64,000 nucleotides of DNA from Liolophura sinensis (taxonomy: Eukaryota; Mollusca; Polyplacophora; Chitonida; Chitonidae): positions 14,107,191-14,171,190 of the forward strand of contig NC_088300.1 in assembly GCF_032854445.1 (NCBI RefSeq), read 5' to 3'. The stretch's first letter is position 1, and every line of letters starts with the position of its first letter. Below are positions 11,457-23,300 of the stretch, one piece after another. The position numbers and the translations under genes are program-made. A model generated the notes under the pieces. The model had not been told where the DNA came from. It ran no database searches and saw nothing but the letters and a program-made list of their open reading frames with translations.

Positions 11457-14400
11457 TCAGAATAAAAAAATAAAGAAATCAAATTAATTAATGTAATCAC
11501 ACACAAAGCTTGTGGAACAGGGATACTTTGGCTTTGAATTTCAACCCTGTTAGTCTCCTTTAAGCTTCATTCAGCATATTTAAAATTAGCTATCATCCAG
11601 TCGTTGGTAATATTGTACACAACTGTATCGCGGAAGGTTATATAAGAATTATACGTGTACATTGAAAAGGTTAGCACAAACCTCCATCCGTTACATGAGA
11701 AGACTTCACAACTAATGCTCATAGACTCATATACGTCGCTACATTTAGTGGTCAGTGCATGTCCGCCGCACCTCTCCGACGTGGGAAGGACAGGTCTTTT
11801 TACACAAGACGTCATTGTTTATTTTCCGTCGGTTACGGCGAACATATTGGCAGATTTCTGTGGTTCACGTCAAAGATTTGCCAGATTGACGGGACTTTGG
11901 GACAATACTTTACACATAATCCATTCAGGCCTTTCTCCATCAAGACCTTTCTTACGACATATCTGGCGGAATCTCGTTGGACATTATGCAATAACAGAAC
12001 CACAGCCATCACGCACTATTAAACGCGGACATTTGCGAAGACAGCCGATAGGGGCCAAAAATAGACGCCTTACGCAATTGTTGCAATGACGGGTGAATGG
12101 TGCATCTTGTGCAATGTCAATAATTATTGTGCATTACGCAATTGTCTTGAGGCGAGACAATTTAAACTGTTTTAATAAAGGACTGGACTTTTCATTTGGC
12201 TATTGTATGTACTATACTTGTAATAAAGTTCATTGTAAGATAAGAATTTAGAGGTCAAACTACAGGGCATATCACCATGTGCCACCAGGCTCATTCTCCA
12301 CCTAATAAAATTCTGGACTGATACAAATTGTTTATCATTTAGGATGGGTTGCAAAAGGTTCGTATTATAGCATGCAAAATTATTCTTTATCTTGCTTTTC
12401 TAACCTTATAGACAATTAAAAATTTTCGAAACTTCGAGATCAACTTTGTTGTGTGGAAATTAATTGTGTGACTCTACATAACTTGCAGCATATGCCTATG
12501 GCGAGGGACTTAGTTTTGTATATGTTTATTATCTGTTACTATGGTGATTACAAATAAATAATAAGCCAACCTCATATAACCGGTTCCCAATTAATCCATG
12601 CATTAGTGGATTTCTATTTTTATTTGCATATCAACAAAGTTTAATGTTTACGTTATTAATGCTTGTTATTTAATTTCACATGAGTTGTTGTCCATAATAG
12701 TTCTAAATGAGTGCTTTTGATAGAGATTTCAATCTATTTCATGTGATACTTCGGCATTTGCCACAATCCCGTCCCTTGTAATTGCCCTCAGTTTTCTATA
12801 CGGGTAAACCAACGATTTTCGCTTATCAATGTGTAAACGTGTTAAAAAAGGTTTCGGTCGTTATAATATAGGTCACTGTCAACGAAAGGGTTGCATTTCA
12901 TTTATAATTGATGCATAACAGTGCTGTCATTTCAGTTTGTTATCAAACGTGGCACTGTAAGTTTTACAGTTTACCGCATCAGTGACAATAAAATTAAGTG
13001 AAATGGCGAAGTTTCTATAGAAATGAGAGCGATTGTGATGTGTATTTTGCTTAACTTTCACACTTGCATTATTTAGTTAGTTTTTCTCATGTGGAAAAAA
13101 AGGGTGCCAACCTTTATAATGACAGCCAGAAATCCGCGGATGTTGCATTACTAATTAATTGCACTATGACGATCTCAGCGACTAAATGTTTTCCGTACAA
13201 ACAATAGTCAAATATGCACCACGCGTGCTTTCGATCGGCTACATTATATATGTAGAGTCACAGAAAACAAGCGCTTCGATTTAATACGCAAATGTGCCTA
13301 ATGCATTTCTTAAATTGATTTCAGAGAATGAAACATTCGATAAGGCTTAATAAAGGCTATCGACGGGGATCGCTACACACGTGCCTGGTACACGTAAAAG
13401 GCGTTGAAATGGCCGGTACATGGTCGGACTATACTTGTCATCTTGCGCCATGATGGCTTTGTGTAACGACCATAGAAACTGCTGTAAGTTGAATACAACA
13501 GCGGGAGAGCATATGGCATTGAGAATCAAGTTGACAGTTACATTGTACCTTGATTTATCGCTTTTCGGACCGATACCAGCTTGGCGTTATCCAGTTCTTG
13601 CGTATCAAATAGCCGGTATGGCACGCAGTGGTCAGTGGTTAGATTGATGACTTTAACCCTTGCTCTCCGTCCATTCTCCGGCCACAGCTGGTCCGCCTGG
13701 ACCAGTTGTTCGGTTGGTTCACCCTGCAACCTTTACCCAAACCTCTGCGAAATATATAGTGTTTACCTCATGCTTTTACATTAATATGCAAGATTCGTGC
13801 GGGTCCGTTTCATAACGCCGTCCATAACCCGAGATAATTAAACATAAGAGAGATCCTTGTCAATGCCTGTTCTAAGAGGGTTAAACCTAAAGGAAATTCA
13901 CAGGGCGCTGGTCAGCCGAGAGCTTCTGGCTTTGTCACTAAGGGTGTATGTAGTTAATCATGGTGGGTCTAGGATGAGGCTGTATCCCCATCAGCAACTC
14001 TGACCGCTGGGTCACATTGGCCTAGTCATACCATCTGTTCTGCGTGGATGCGGCAAGCTCTGGTAGACTGTAGATAGAGCGAGTCTGACACCGCCCCGTG
14101 TGATGTACTTTACCACTGTTATCACCATGAACAGCGAGTACAATATCTCCACCATCACCCGAACCCCCCACCCTCACCCCTACCTGAGACACTCACTGAT
14201 GTACAGGATCGGCTATACCTAAACCAGTGTAAGTGTCCTCATCTTATCACGTGACTAGCGGTGGCGTCCGTCTAGGAAATGTCCACCGAGCGACTCATCG
14301 TCTACTCATTACCAAACTCCGAAAAATCGCAGATCTTTACATGTATAGTTACATTATCAACAATCCACTCATCTTTTCTAATTATTGAAAAATGATAACA

Positions 14401-14616
14401 TACATTTATCTTATTTATATATAGTGACTAACAATAAGTCATTAAAATTTTAAACTTCTCACAAATTTTGAGTTATAAAATGTAGCAAAAATTACCCCAA
14501 AACAAAATCCACAATATAATAAATTTCAAAATCATTAATATAATTAAACACGTACGGCATAGAGAGTCAAGTGTGATGAAGTCAAATGGTCACACGTTAC
14601 CAATACAGTCTCTTGC
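11457..14616. other. Unique noncoding stretch with a short perfect-loop hairpin
   Basis: No gene is recognised; the 144-codon plus-strand frame at 11655-12089 has no motif I know. A hairpin at 13684-13709 has 11-bp arms (ACAGCTGGTCC and GGACCAGTTGT, one mismatch) and a 4-nt loop. The G+C-richer stretches at about 13.35-13.75 and 13.9-14.3 kb resemble the other islands in the window. Confidence 0.35.
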
Positions 14617-14784
14617 CAATTTACCTCAGTCGGAGTTTTATTCTAACTGTTCATGCAAATGCATAAATAGTAGCAGGTTACACGCCCCCTATTGCACCAT
14701 GGCTTAAGCAGAATTGGGGAAAAAATTGCAGTGATTTTAATTACAGTTTATTAGACTCAAAATGCTGTGTTGTCATCACATTCA
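14617..14784 (+). repeat. Interspersed repeat, copy 1 of an inverted pair
   Basis: From CAATTTACCTCAGT to TGTGTTGTCATCACATTCA this matches the reverse complement of 39601-39780. The best block is AATGCTGTGTTGTCATCACA (20 of 20). Another shared block is CCATGGCTTAAGCAGAATT. Similarity stops at CACATTCA on one side and near CAATTTACC on the other. I see no terminal inverted repeats and no coding capacity. It is probably a short unclassified mobile element, or an old segmental duplication. Confidence 0.75.
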
Positions 14785-15676
14785 GCAATAATCACATCAA
14801 CGGTTTCTAAATAAAATAAGGATATGTTCCTTGATTTTGAAAATTTGTGGAATTTTCATCCAAGCAAAGTCTGAATCCAGTGATCAGTGATCCAAGTGCT
14901 TATATACTTGCCCAGCTTTTATAAACGACACCATACATTTAATACTGTCTTACATTTACATGTATAAAGAGTTTAACTATTCAAGGTGATTTTTATGTAT
15001 AATATACACAATACAACATTGGTGTGTATGCTTTGATATGTATATATATCTACATAAATCGCAAAATTGATTAAAGATACACATAAAGTGTCTAAGCCAA
15101 AGCTCAGATATACTGCTTACATACTAGTCAGATTCCACAATAAACACAGCAGACAGCAAAAATTCTGAATTTCTGATGCGCAGTACCAATATAGGATTAA
15201 ATGGTCCTTAAAATTTCACATTTTTAGTAAATTTATAAATGTTTAAAAACTGAGGGTTCTGCACAAACAATGCTTGCAAAACATCTTGTTTTTGGCATAA
15301 GATACATGTAAATATTATTTACAAGTGAATAATTTTTTTTTTGTCCGTGGCTTAATTATAAATGGCATGAATATAAACTGTAAAGTTGTCCATCAAGCTT
15401 GTATCGCACAATGGCGTTTTCTCCGGTAGGGCTAATACACATGTTTTGACTTGTACCTTTTCATGACATGAAAACTAAACTGAAATAGATGTATCTCATT
15501 TAGCCCGGGACGTTGTTGGTGGATATTGTAAATGCTTTGCTAACACCTTGCTTTTTAAATTATTAAGCTTTTAAACGTAATAATACAGAATATGTGGTGG
15601 TCGACCATGCAGTGTTGACAAACTATATACCCATTAGAGGAAGCTTATGTTTTTATATAAATCGCTCCATAGCCGG

Positions 15677-15677
<1 letters not shown>
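14785..15677. other. A+T-rich unique stretch
   Basis: I see no gene and no recognisable repeat before the (AT)n tract that follows. Confidence 0.4.

Positions 15678-15765
<88 letters not shown>
15678..15765. repeat. (AT)n microsatellite, about 88 bp
   Basis: An uninterrupted AT run. It creates a plus-strand open frame of alternating Ile/Tyr codons (15594-16088), which is not a gene. Confidence 0.97.
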
Positions 15766-15768
<3 letters not shown>

Positions 15769-16219
15769 TACTAACATTCACATTACTAAACCACACGCCT
15801 TATTATATATCACATCATCTTAAATATATAAGATTATTTGATTCTGTATCAGCGACGGTCCATTTTGCTTACAGCACCTATGATATACACAATGCCTCTG
15901 GCTTCATTTGTTGCAGGATGTTGAATCATGGTGCATGGAAATGGCAAATTAGTATCAATCGAATGACACGTATAAAAACACCCGAGGCATCTGTTAAGCT
16001 GCAATGGCGATCGTTACACGTTAGACTTCACTGTCATTTACAGCTGACAGTAAGTGTCAGCTCAAAATGTTGTCCACTGAGTCGATGAAGTGCGGTAATA
16101 CGGATTAAGTGGGAGTATTAAACTAATCCTGAATCTGCATGGGGATAAATATGATGAACATTAACCGGGTGGAACAGGAGTCCTGCAAATTGCACCGGTG
16201 AGATTGCTAACATGGATGT

Positions 16220-16236
16220 GGCACTATAGTGGCCAA

Positions 16237-16335
<99 letters not shown>

Positions 16336-16348
16336 CCACTATAGTGCC
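16220..16348. repeat. Palindromic AT-rich repeat with 17-bp arms
   Basis: The arm GGCACTATAGTGGCCAA (16220-16236) is the exact reverse complement of TTGGCCACTATAGTGCC (16332-16348). Between them is a near-pure AT run (16239-16332) that is itself self-complementary. The whole 129 bp can therefore fold as one hairpin or cruciform. The form resembles palindromic AT-rich repeats known as breakage sites in human chromosomes. Confidence 0.95.
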
Positions 16349-16539
16349 CTTATACCTTTAAATCGTGCTCTGTATTATACTGATGATATGCATTACACGG
16401 CCAGTGATTGGATAACTAGTATCGATCGCTTGAATCTCTGTAATTACGAGACGCCATACCAGATATATAATACCACTTATATACTAACTATATGGATAAG
16501 CTGTTGTCAAAAGCTTTGAGCTAAATTCATAATAGCTCG

Positions 16540-16794
16540 TTAATCCTCATCGACAAAATCATTTTCCTGCGCATCATTATGTCAATATCTGTGCATATGC
16601 GTGCCAGATCATTTCATATCGATTGCTTAGCTGTGAACATACACCTGTGAACTAGACCTGAGTTAAATTATAAATCTCGCCTATTTTAAAATTTAAAAAA
16701 AAGAAGATTTGGACGACGATTTTTTATATCACATGATATATATATATGAGCTAAATAATTAAATAAATATATATATATATGTCGATGAGGATTA

Positions 16795-16795
<1 letters not shown>
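16540..16795. repeat. 256-bp foldback with 15-bp arms
   Basis: TTAATCCTCATCGAC at 16540-16554 is the exact reverse complement of GTCGATGAGGATTAA at 16781-16795. GAGCTAAAT also occurs in direct orientation at 16518 and 16748. The right arm sits between an AT run and the GA tract. It could be a small foldback element or the result of an inversion. Confidence 0.7.

Positions 16796-16803
<8 letters not shown>

Positions 16804-16838
<35 letters not shown>
16804..16838. repeat. (GA)n microsatellite
   Basis: A pure AG/GA dinucleotide run of about 35 bp, beside the foldback arm. Confidence 0.97.
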
Positions 16839-16839
<1 letters not shown>

Positions 16840-17727
16840 CAACATATATCTTGCCCTGTACTGCATACTGTTGAAAAAAAATAACGGTTGGCCATGATCA
16901 CTGTGTTCATATTGATATACTAGTATATTATCAAAAGATCAGCTCGCCACTATACTGCTGTAAGATTGCACATGTGTGGAAAAGTCATATTATCATACAT
17001 TCTTTGGAAATAGTTAATTTTTCTTCAATTTAGTAAATCCGCATTCTCTTTCGGAAACAAGTTAAAACGGAAAACATGAAATTCGACAGATATAATATAT
17101 TGTTAAACTGAATTCTACGAAACTAACTTTATTTGTTTGTGTGGGATTTAGTCTCACTTTAAACATTAATTCGATCATATCACGACTGTGTCTCAATATA
17201 CATCAGTCCTAATGCGGACATGTGTTCAGTGCTGCCTCACCGGAACATTATGCCGAAGACACCAGGCCACACATCTAGGATAGAAAGAGACCAGTCAGTG
17301 CTTAATTTGGGGTACCAAGATTACCGATTTTAACGCTTTATGTATATGACCCTAATATCTCGCTTATGATAAGGTGCATGGACTTTCTGAAATGTCCAGT
17401 CATGTATTATAACTCACCGTAATGAAATACATGGACACCTCAAATCAAAGACATATTCTATAGGCGAATGTGCTTGAACTCTACACGATATATCAATCCA
17501 AGCATAAATTGTCAAAAGTCAGTATCCAGCGGATACCCTCCAATCGCCATGTGTGTGTACACAGCTCGGATATGGAGATATATCAGCCAGTATGGGATAA
17601 GCACCATTGGGTGATGGGTAGTGAAAGTGTCATGAAAACAGGCACTCTGAAGGCTGTGTAAGTCGTTTTCTCTGATGTGTATACCACGGAGCTAAATGCT
17701 GTATGTCTGAAAGCTTGTATTGAATAC
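16839..17727. other. Unique noncoding stretch before the satellite
   Basis: I see no gene and no further repeat. The sequence is A+T-rich and gives way to the first decayed satellite unit near 17730. Confidence 0.35.
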
Positions 17728-20217
17728 TATACCGAATTTCTTAATATCTGAATAAGTTTTCCTCAATAAGGATGAGATATTACATCAACCCTCTTATTGT
17801 ACCTGAATTTCTGAATCAGTTTCCTAAATTAAGATGCGATATTACATCAACCCTCCTATTGTATCTGAATTTCTGAATCAGTTTTCCTAAATTAAGATGC
17901 GATATTACATCAACCCTCTTATTGTACCTGAATTTCTGAATCAGTTTCCTAAATTAAGATGCGATATTACATCAACTCTCCTATTGTACCTGAACTTTTG
18001 AATCAGTTTTCCTAAATTAAGATGCGATATTACATCAACCCTCTTATTGTTTCTGAATATCTGAACCAGTTTTCCTAAATTAAGATGCGATATTACATCA
18101 ACCCTCTTATTGTTTCTGAATATCTGAACCAGTTTTCCTAAATTAAGATGCGATATTACATCAACCCTCCTATTGTACCTGAATTTCTGAATCAGTTTTC
18201 CTAAATTAAGATGCGATATTACATCAACCCTCTTATTGTACCTGAATTTCTGAATCAGTTTTCCTAAATTAAGATGCGATATTACATCAACCCTCTTACT
18301 GTACCTGAATTTCTGAATCGGTTTTCCTAAATTAAGATGCGATATTACATCAACCCTCCTATTGTACCTGAATTTTTGAATCAGTTTTCCTAAATTAAGA
18401 TGCGATATTACATCAACCCTCTTATTGTATCTGAATTTCTGAATCAGTTTTCCTAAATTAAGATGCGATATTACATCAACCCTCTTATTGTTTCTGAATA
18501 TCTGAATCAGTTTTCCTAAATTAAGATGCGATATTACATCAACCCTCCTATTGTATCTGAATTTCTGAATCAGTTTTCCTAAATTAAGATGCGATATTAC
18601 ATCAACCCTCTTATTGTACCTGAATTTCTGAATCAGTTTTCCTAAATTAAAATGCGATATTACATCAACCCTCTTACTGTACCTGAATTTCTGAATCAGT
18701 TTTCCTAAATTAAGATGCGATATTACATCAACCCTCTTATTGTACCTGAATTTCTGAATCAGTTTTCCTAAATTAAGATGCGATATTACATCAACCCTCC
18801 TATTGTATCTGAATTTCTGAATCAGTTTTCCTAAATTAAGATGCGATATTACATCAACCCTCCTATTGTACCTGAATTTCTGAATCAGTTTTCTTAAATT
18901 AAGATGCGATATTACATCAACCCTCCTATTGTATCTGAATTTCTGAATCAGTTTTCCTAAATTAAGATGCGATATTACATCAACCCTCCTATTGTACCTG
19001 AATTTCTGAATCAGTTTTCCTAAATTAAGATGCGATATTACATCAACCCTCTTATTGTATCTGAATTTCTGAATCATTTTCCCAAAATTAAGATGCGATA
19101 TTACATCAATCCTCCTATTGTATCTGAATTTCTGAATCAGTTTTCCCTAATTAAGATGAGATATTACATCAATCCTCCTGTTGTACCTGAAATTCTGAAT
19201 CAGTTTGCCTAATTAAGATGCGATATTACATCAACCCTCCTATTGTATCTGAATTTCTGAATCAGTTTTCTAAATTAAGATGCGATATTACATCAACCCT
19301 CTTATTGTACCTGAATTTCTGAATCAGTTTTCCTAAATTAAGATGCGATATTACATCAACCCTCCTATTGTACCTGAAATTCTTGAATCAGTTTTCCTAA
19401 TTAAGATGCGATATTACATCAACGCTCTTACTGTACCTAAATTTCTGAATCATTTTCCCTAAATTAAGATGCGATATTACATCAATCCTCTTATTGTACC
19501 TGAATTTCTGAATCAGTTTTCCTAAATTAAGATGCGATATTACATCAACCCTCTTATTGTACCTGAATTTCTGAATCAGTTTTCCTAAATTAAGATGCGA
19601 TATTACATCAACCCTCCTATTGTATCTGAATTTCTGAATCAGTTTTCCTAAATTAAGATGCGATATTACATCAACCCTCTTACTGTACCTGAATTTCTGA
19701 ATCGGTTTTCCTAAATTAAGATGCGATATTACATCAACCCTCCTATTGTACCTGAATTTCTGAATCAGTTTTCCTAAATTAAGATGCGATATTACATCAA
19801 CCCTCTTACTGTACCTGAATTTCTGAATCGGTTTTCCTAAATTAAGATGCGATATTACATCAACCCTCCTATTGTACCTGAATTTCTGAATCAGTTTTCC
19901 TAAATTAAGATGCGATATTACATCAACCCTCTTACTGTACCTGAATTTCTGAATCGGTTTTCCTAAATTAAGATGCGATATTACATCAACCCTCCTATTG
20001 TACCTGAATTTCTGAATCAGTTTTCCTAAATTAAGATGCGATATTACATCAACCCTCTTACTGTACCTGAATTTCTGAATCGGTTTTCCTAAATTAAGAT
20101 GCGATATTACATCAACCCTCCTATTGAATCTGAATTTCTGAATCAGTTTTCCTCAATAAAGATACCATGTGACATCAAACCTCTCATTGTAACACCGAGG
20201 TTTGAATTCTGTTTTGA
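17728..20217. repeat. 63-bp satellite array, about 39 units
   Basis: The unit runs AAGATGCGATATTACATCAA, CCCTCCTATTGTACCTGAAT, TTCTGAATCAGTTTTCCTAA, ATT: 63 nt. The AAGATG marker at 17768, 17831 and 17894 gives a spacing of 63. First and last units are decayed (AAGGATGAG at 17768; AAGATACCATG near 20158) and the interior is highly homogeneous. Main variant sites are CCTCCTATTG, CCTCTTATTG and CCTCTTACTG. Small indels are concentrated at 19.07-19.45 kb. Since 63 is divisible by three, a 378-codon minus-strand frame stays open (17941-19077); its 21-residue periodicity simply mirrors the DNA. Confidence 0.97.
19616..20120. repeat. 126-bp higher-order repeat inside the satellite
   Basis: Two unit types alternate: type A has CTTACTG with AATCGG, type B has CTCCTATTG with AATCAG. 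CTTACTG occurs at 19679, 19805, 19931 and 20057, exactly 126 bp apart. This marks the most recently amplified part of the array, next to its right edge. Confidence 0.9.
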
Positions 20218-20310
20218 AAATGTTTCCCATTAAGTATTGATCTTAAATCAGGAATAAGATGGGTTCTTTCATGACCTATACGTCTAATGGGGTCTCCAGC
20301 AGAATCCTTT

Positions 20311-20355
20311 AAACGAGGTCGCGAATTCGAATCCAGCTCTAGCTTGGCTAAGACT
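20311..20355 (+). mobile_element. SINE head fragment
   Basis: CGAGGTCGCGAATTCGAATC followed by CAGCTCTAGCT matches 10-41 (GAGGTCGCGTGTTCGAAACC, then AGCTCTAGCT), so it is the B-box part of the second SINE family. It lies about 95 bp right of the satellite end. Confidence 0.55.
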
Positions 20356-23300
20356 GCATACGGTGTTGTCTGGAAAAATTGAATTGTTATGACTTTGCGT
20401 TACATCGGCAGTATTTCAACTAAATCGTGTCGAGAACATTTTAATTCATTGAAGCAGCGTGATTTTTGACAAAACAACAACAAAAACATGTATAACATTT
20501 GTATTTGGGACATGCACGATAACATATACAGATACAATCAGCTGAAACATATATAAGAAAATTAACTATAGCCTAAAACTATATCTTGTAATTTAGATCA
20601 CGCAATGATTTTGAAATTTAGAAATATTCGAGATGCTATAGATTTTTTTACACAGCGTCCTTCACCCTGCATTTATATGGTTAAGCTACATAACAACGGT
20701 CAGAGAACAATATTTTTTCCCCGCGATGCTCACCAACTCAGCGTGTCCAAAATGGGGATGGTTTTCTTTCAATGGCTCTTACGCTAATAAAATCAGCGTT
20801 AATCTCTTATTTCCATGATTATATCTTTCAAGACAGGTGAACATTTACAGCATTTACACTTCTTCAGTTTATATGTTCTCTGAAACTAGTTCATATTGTG
20901 TTTCTATATTATACTGCAGCATAATTGCAATCCGATTTCTTCTATGATCACGGAGGCCTTCGTCTATGTGGGAAACCTAGTCATCTCCAGATGCATTGGA
21001 GCGTGTACTTTAATGAGAATCCTAATTCTGTCTATGTTCTGTTCATGCACCCTGTAACGATCACTGAGTGATAAACGTATTAATATATATGTATAATTCA
21101 GAAAATCGTCACTTGTTTATCTAGTTGGCTGTACATATACATAAGGTATAGTTTTATGGTACTTACGCACACACACACGGGGGAGCATTTTTTTAATGCA
21201 ATGTTGGATTTTAACAATGGGACTTTAAAAGCGACACATTTCCGTATTTACCCTCAGTGGAATATCGGGAATTATTGTCAGGTATGGTTTGGCAGTTATT
21301 TAGCGAGCCATTGCATTCGACTCATGCCCCTGTACACTGCGACAATGACCACAGATAATTACCACCTTTTACTACATGACCAGGTGTTCAAATTTTGATG
21401 ATGATACTGTGAGGAACATTTAGCACACGCCCTAGCTTTACAAAGGCCCGCACGGTGGTCATTACAGAGAAAACATACAAGTTTAACTAATGGACCAATC
21501 GATAGGAACACTTTTAGATCTGCGCCCAGGAACGCCCGCAACGGAAACACAGAAATCTTACGGTGACTTCCAACATAAATACTCATCAAATCACTTGTCT
21601 CGTTATGACTTCTCTTGATCTCGCCGATTTCGCTTATTTTGTTGCCGCTGTAACAGTACAGGTATAACTCTACAGGTAAGCAGTCATTGAGAAGGACCAC
21701 TGCTCGAGGTTAGGCTGACCTAGGCGTACTAACAATGACTGTCAATACAGCGTGCCTCAAATCCTCTTTAGTCATTGATTTAGATTCATCATTAATCCAC
21801 GGGTCACTTCATTCTGATCTAACGTATTTTTTCTAATAGACCTGAGGCTCTGCTCGGTGAAAAACGCATGCTGAAAAATTTTTGCGCTGAAACTGTAATG
21901 CGTGAGAATGTTTTGATACAATGAATAATTGAAATTTTGTCAAGTATAACCCATTGTAAATGTAAAGTGTTAGCAGGAATACTTAATTTAATGAATTATG
22001 TTGGCTGAATTATTTTAGCTATATCCTTATTGCAGATAGAAAGATAATGTAGTTCTAATTGTCAAATCTGCTATATCCGTTCACTAAAATGACTCTTGCG
22101 TATTGTGGAAGAATTTCCAGCAAAACCTATTTCCATAGAAGAACGCTTTAACGTAAAGGAGATGATGGTCTTATTTTTCTCTGACGCCAAGGGCAATACA
22201 AATCAGAGTTCAAAGTCCAAAATACTGTACAGGCAATCAGTTCAATGAATGTTTATCAGAGTGGCTCCCGTCGCTGCTGTACACGTAGATGTATGCACGC
22301 ACCATATGTTGTAAATCATTATACTGACACAACATGAATTAAATGAAAATATCCAACTAGCATATTGATACAGAACATGAAACAGAGATGGTGAACATAC
22401 TAGTCATATCTATACCAAGGAGAATCAGTACTGTTGTCAAATTAATAAAATTTCGAATGAGGGGCATTTAATTAATCATTTGTTTGACGTTAAATACATA
22501 AATTTAGTTTACCTGACAGATGTGCTCATTAATGTGACCAATCAAAAAAAAAACAAAAAAAAAAAACATGCATGAAATATAAGAAAATAATAATAAATAC
22601 ATAAAACAATAGCAAAACAAATTATGAGCATAATGTTGTAATTCACAGCGGAAATACAGTGCGTAATGTATATATTCCTATAATCAAAATAAAATGGTAT
22701 AGCGTACATTATTTTCTTCTTTTTTTTAAATTTTGCGTTGAAACACCGAGCTGTCATAATATTTCAGTGACCACCTTATTCGTGCGCCTCTGTATTTTCC
22801 AGTTGGCGAGGGCTCGCAGAGAGGGCCACCTATGGAACCTCACCAGGTAGACACGCCGCAATCTCCTCTCTGTGCATGCCTGTAATCATGTAAGATGGAG
22901 GTCAGTCAGTATCGACCCTTCTCAGCTCTGCTTCACCGCTGGCCATTACGGCCCCTGACGCTCTTCCCGTGCTCTACCGGTGATTCCGAGCCTTTGTCCA
23001 CCGCTAAGCTTTGCATAAGGTAGATTACCCACAGCCGGGGGTGTCCAGTACAGAGAGACTCCCCTTTCTAATCCGATTAATTGGTTACAATGACCATATA
23101 TAATACTCCACGAGCTTGTCTGTAATCAGCCCATCTCACGCTCTCACGCTGCTCATCGCACTTGCTACTTTCATTCCATTTTCTCTACCAATCATCCTGG
23201 TTTCGAAGACAATAGATGACGGCGGGCACGTAACGGTCGGATGTGCATTATCCAAGGCTGTGACACCCAGTAGCATTTGGTGGGTTGAGACCAGGCACAG

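Noticed and set aside
11655-12089. A 144-codon plus-strand gene
   Set aside because: There is no motif, and an overlapping frame in another phase is also open, so coding status is unsupported.
15594-16519. Ile/Tyr-rich open frames
   Set aside because: They are translations of (AT)n runs.
17941-19077. A 378-codon minus-strand open frame with 21-residue repeats, looking like a repeat protein
   Set aside because: The frame exists because the 63-bp satellite unit is divisible by three and lacks stops. The array continues as DNA beyond both ends of the frame, and variation shows no preference for silent positions.
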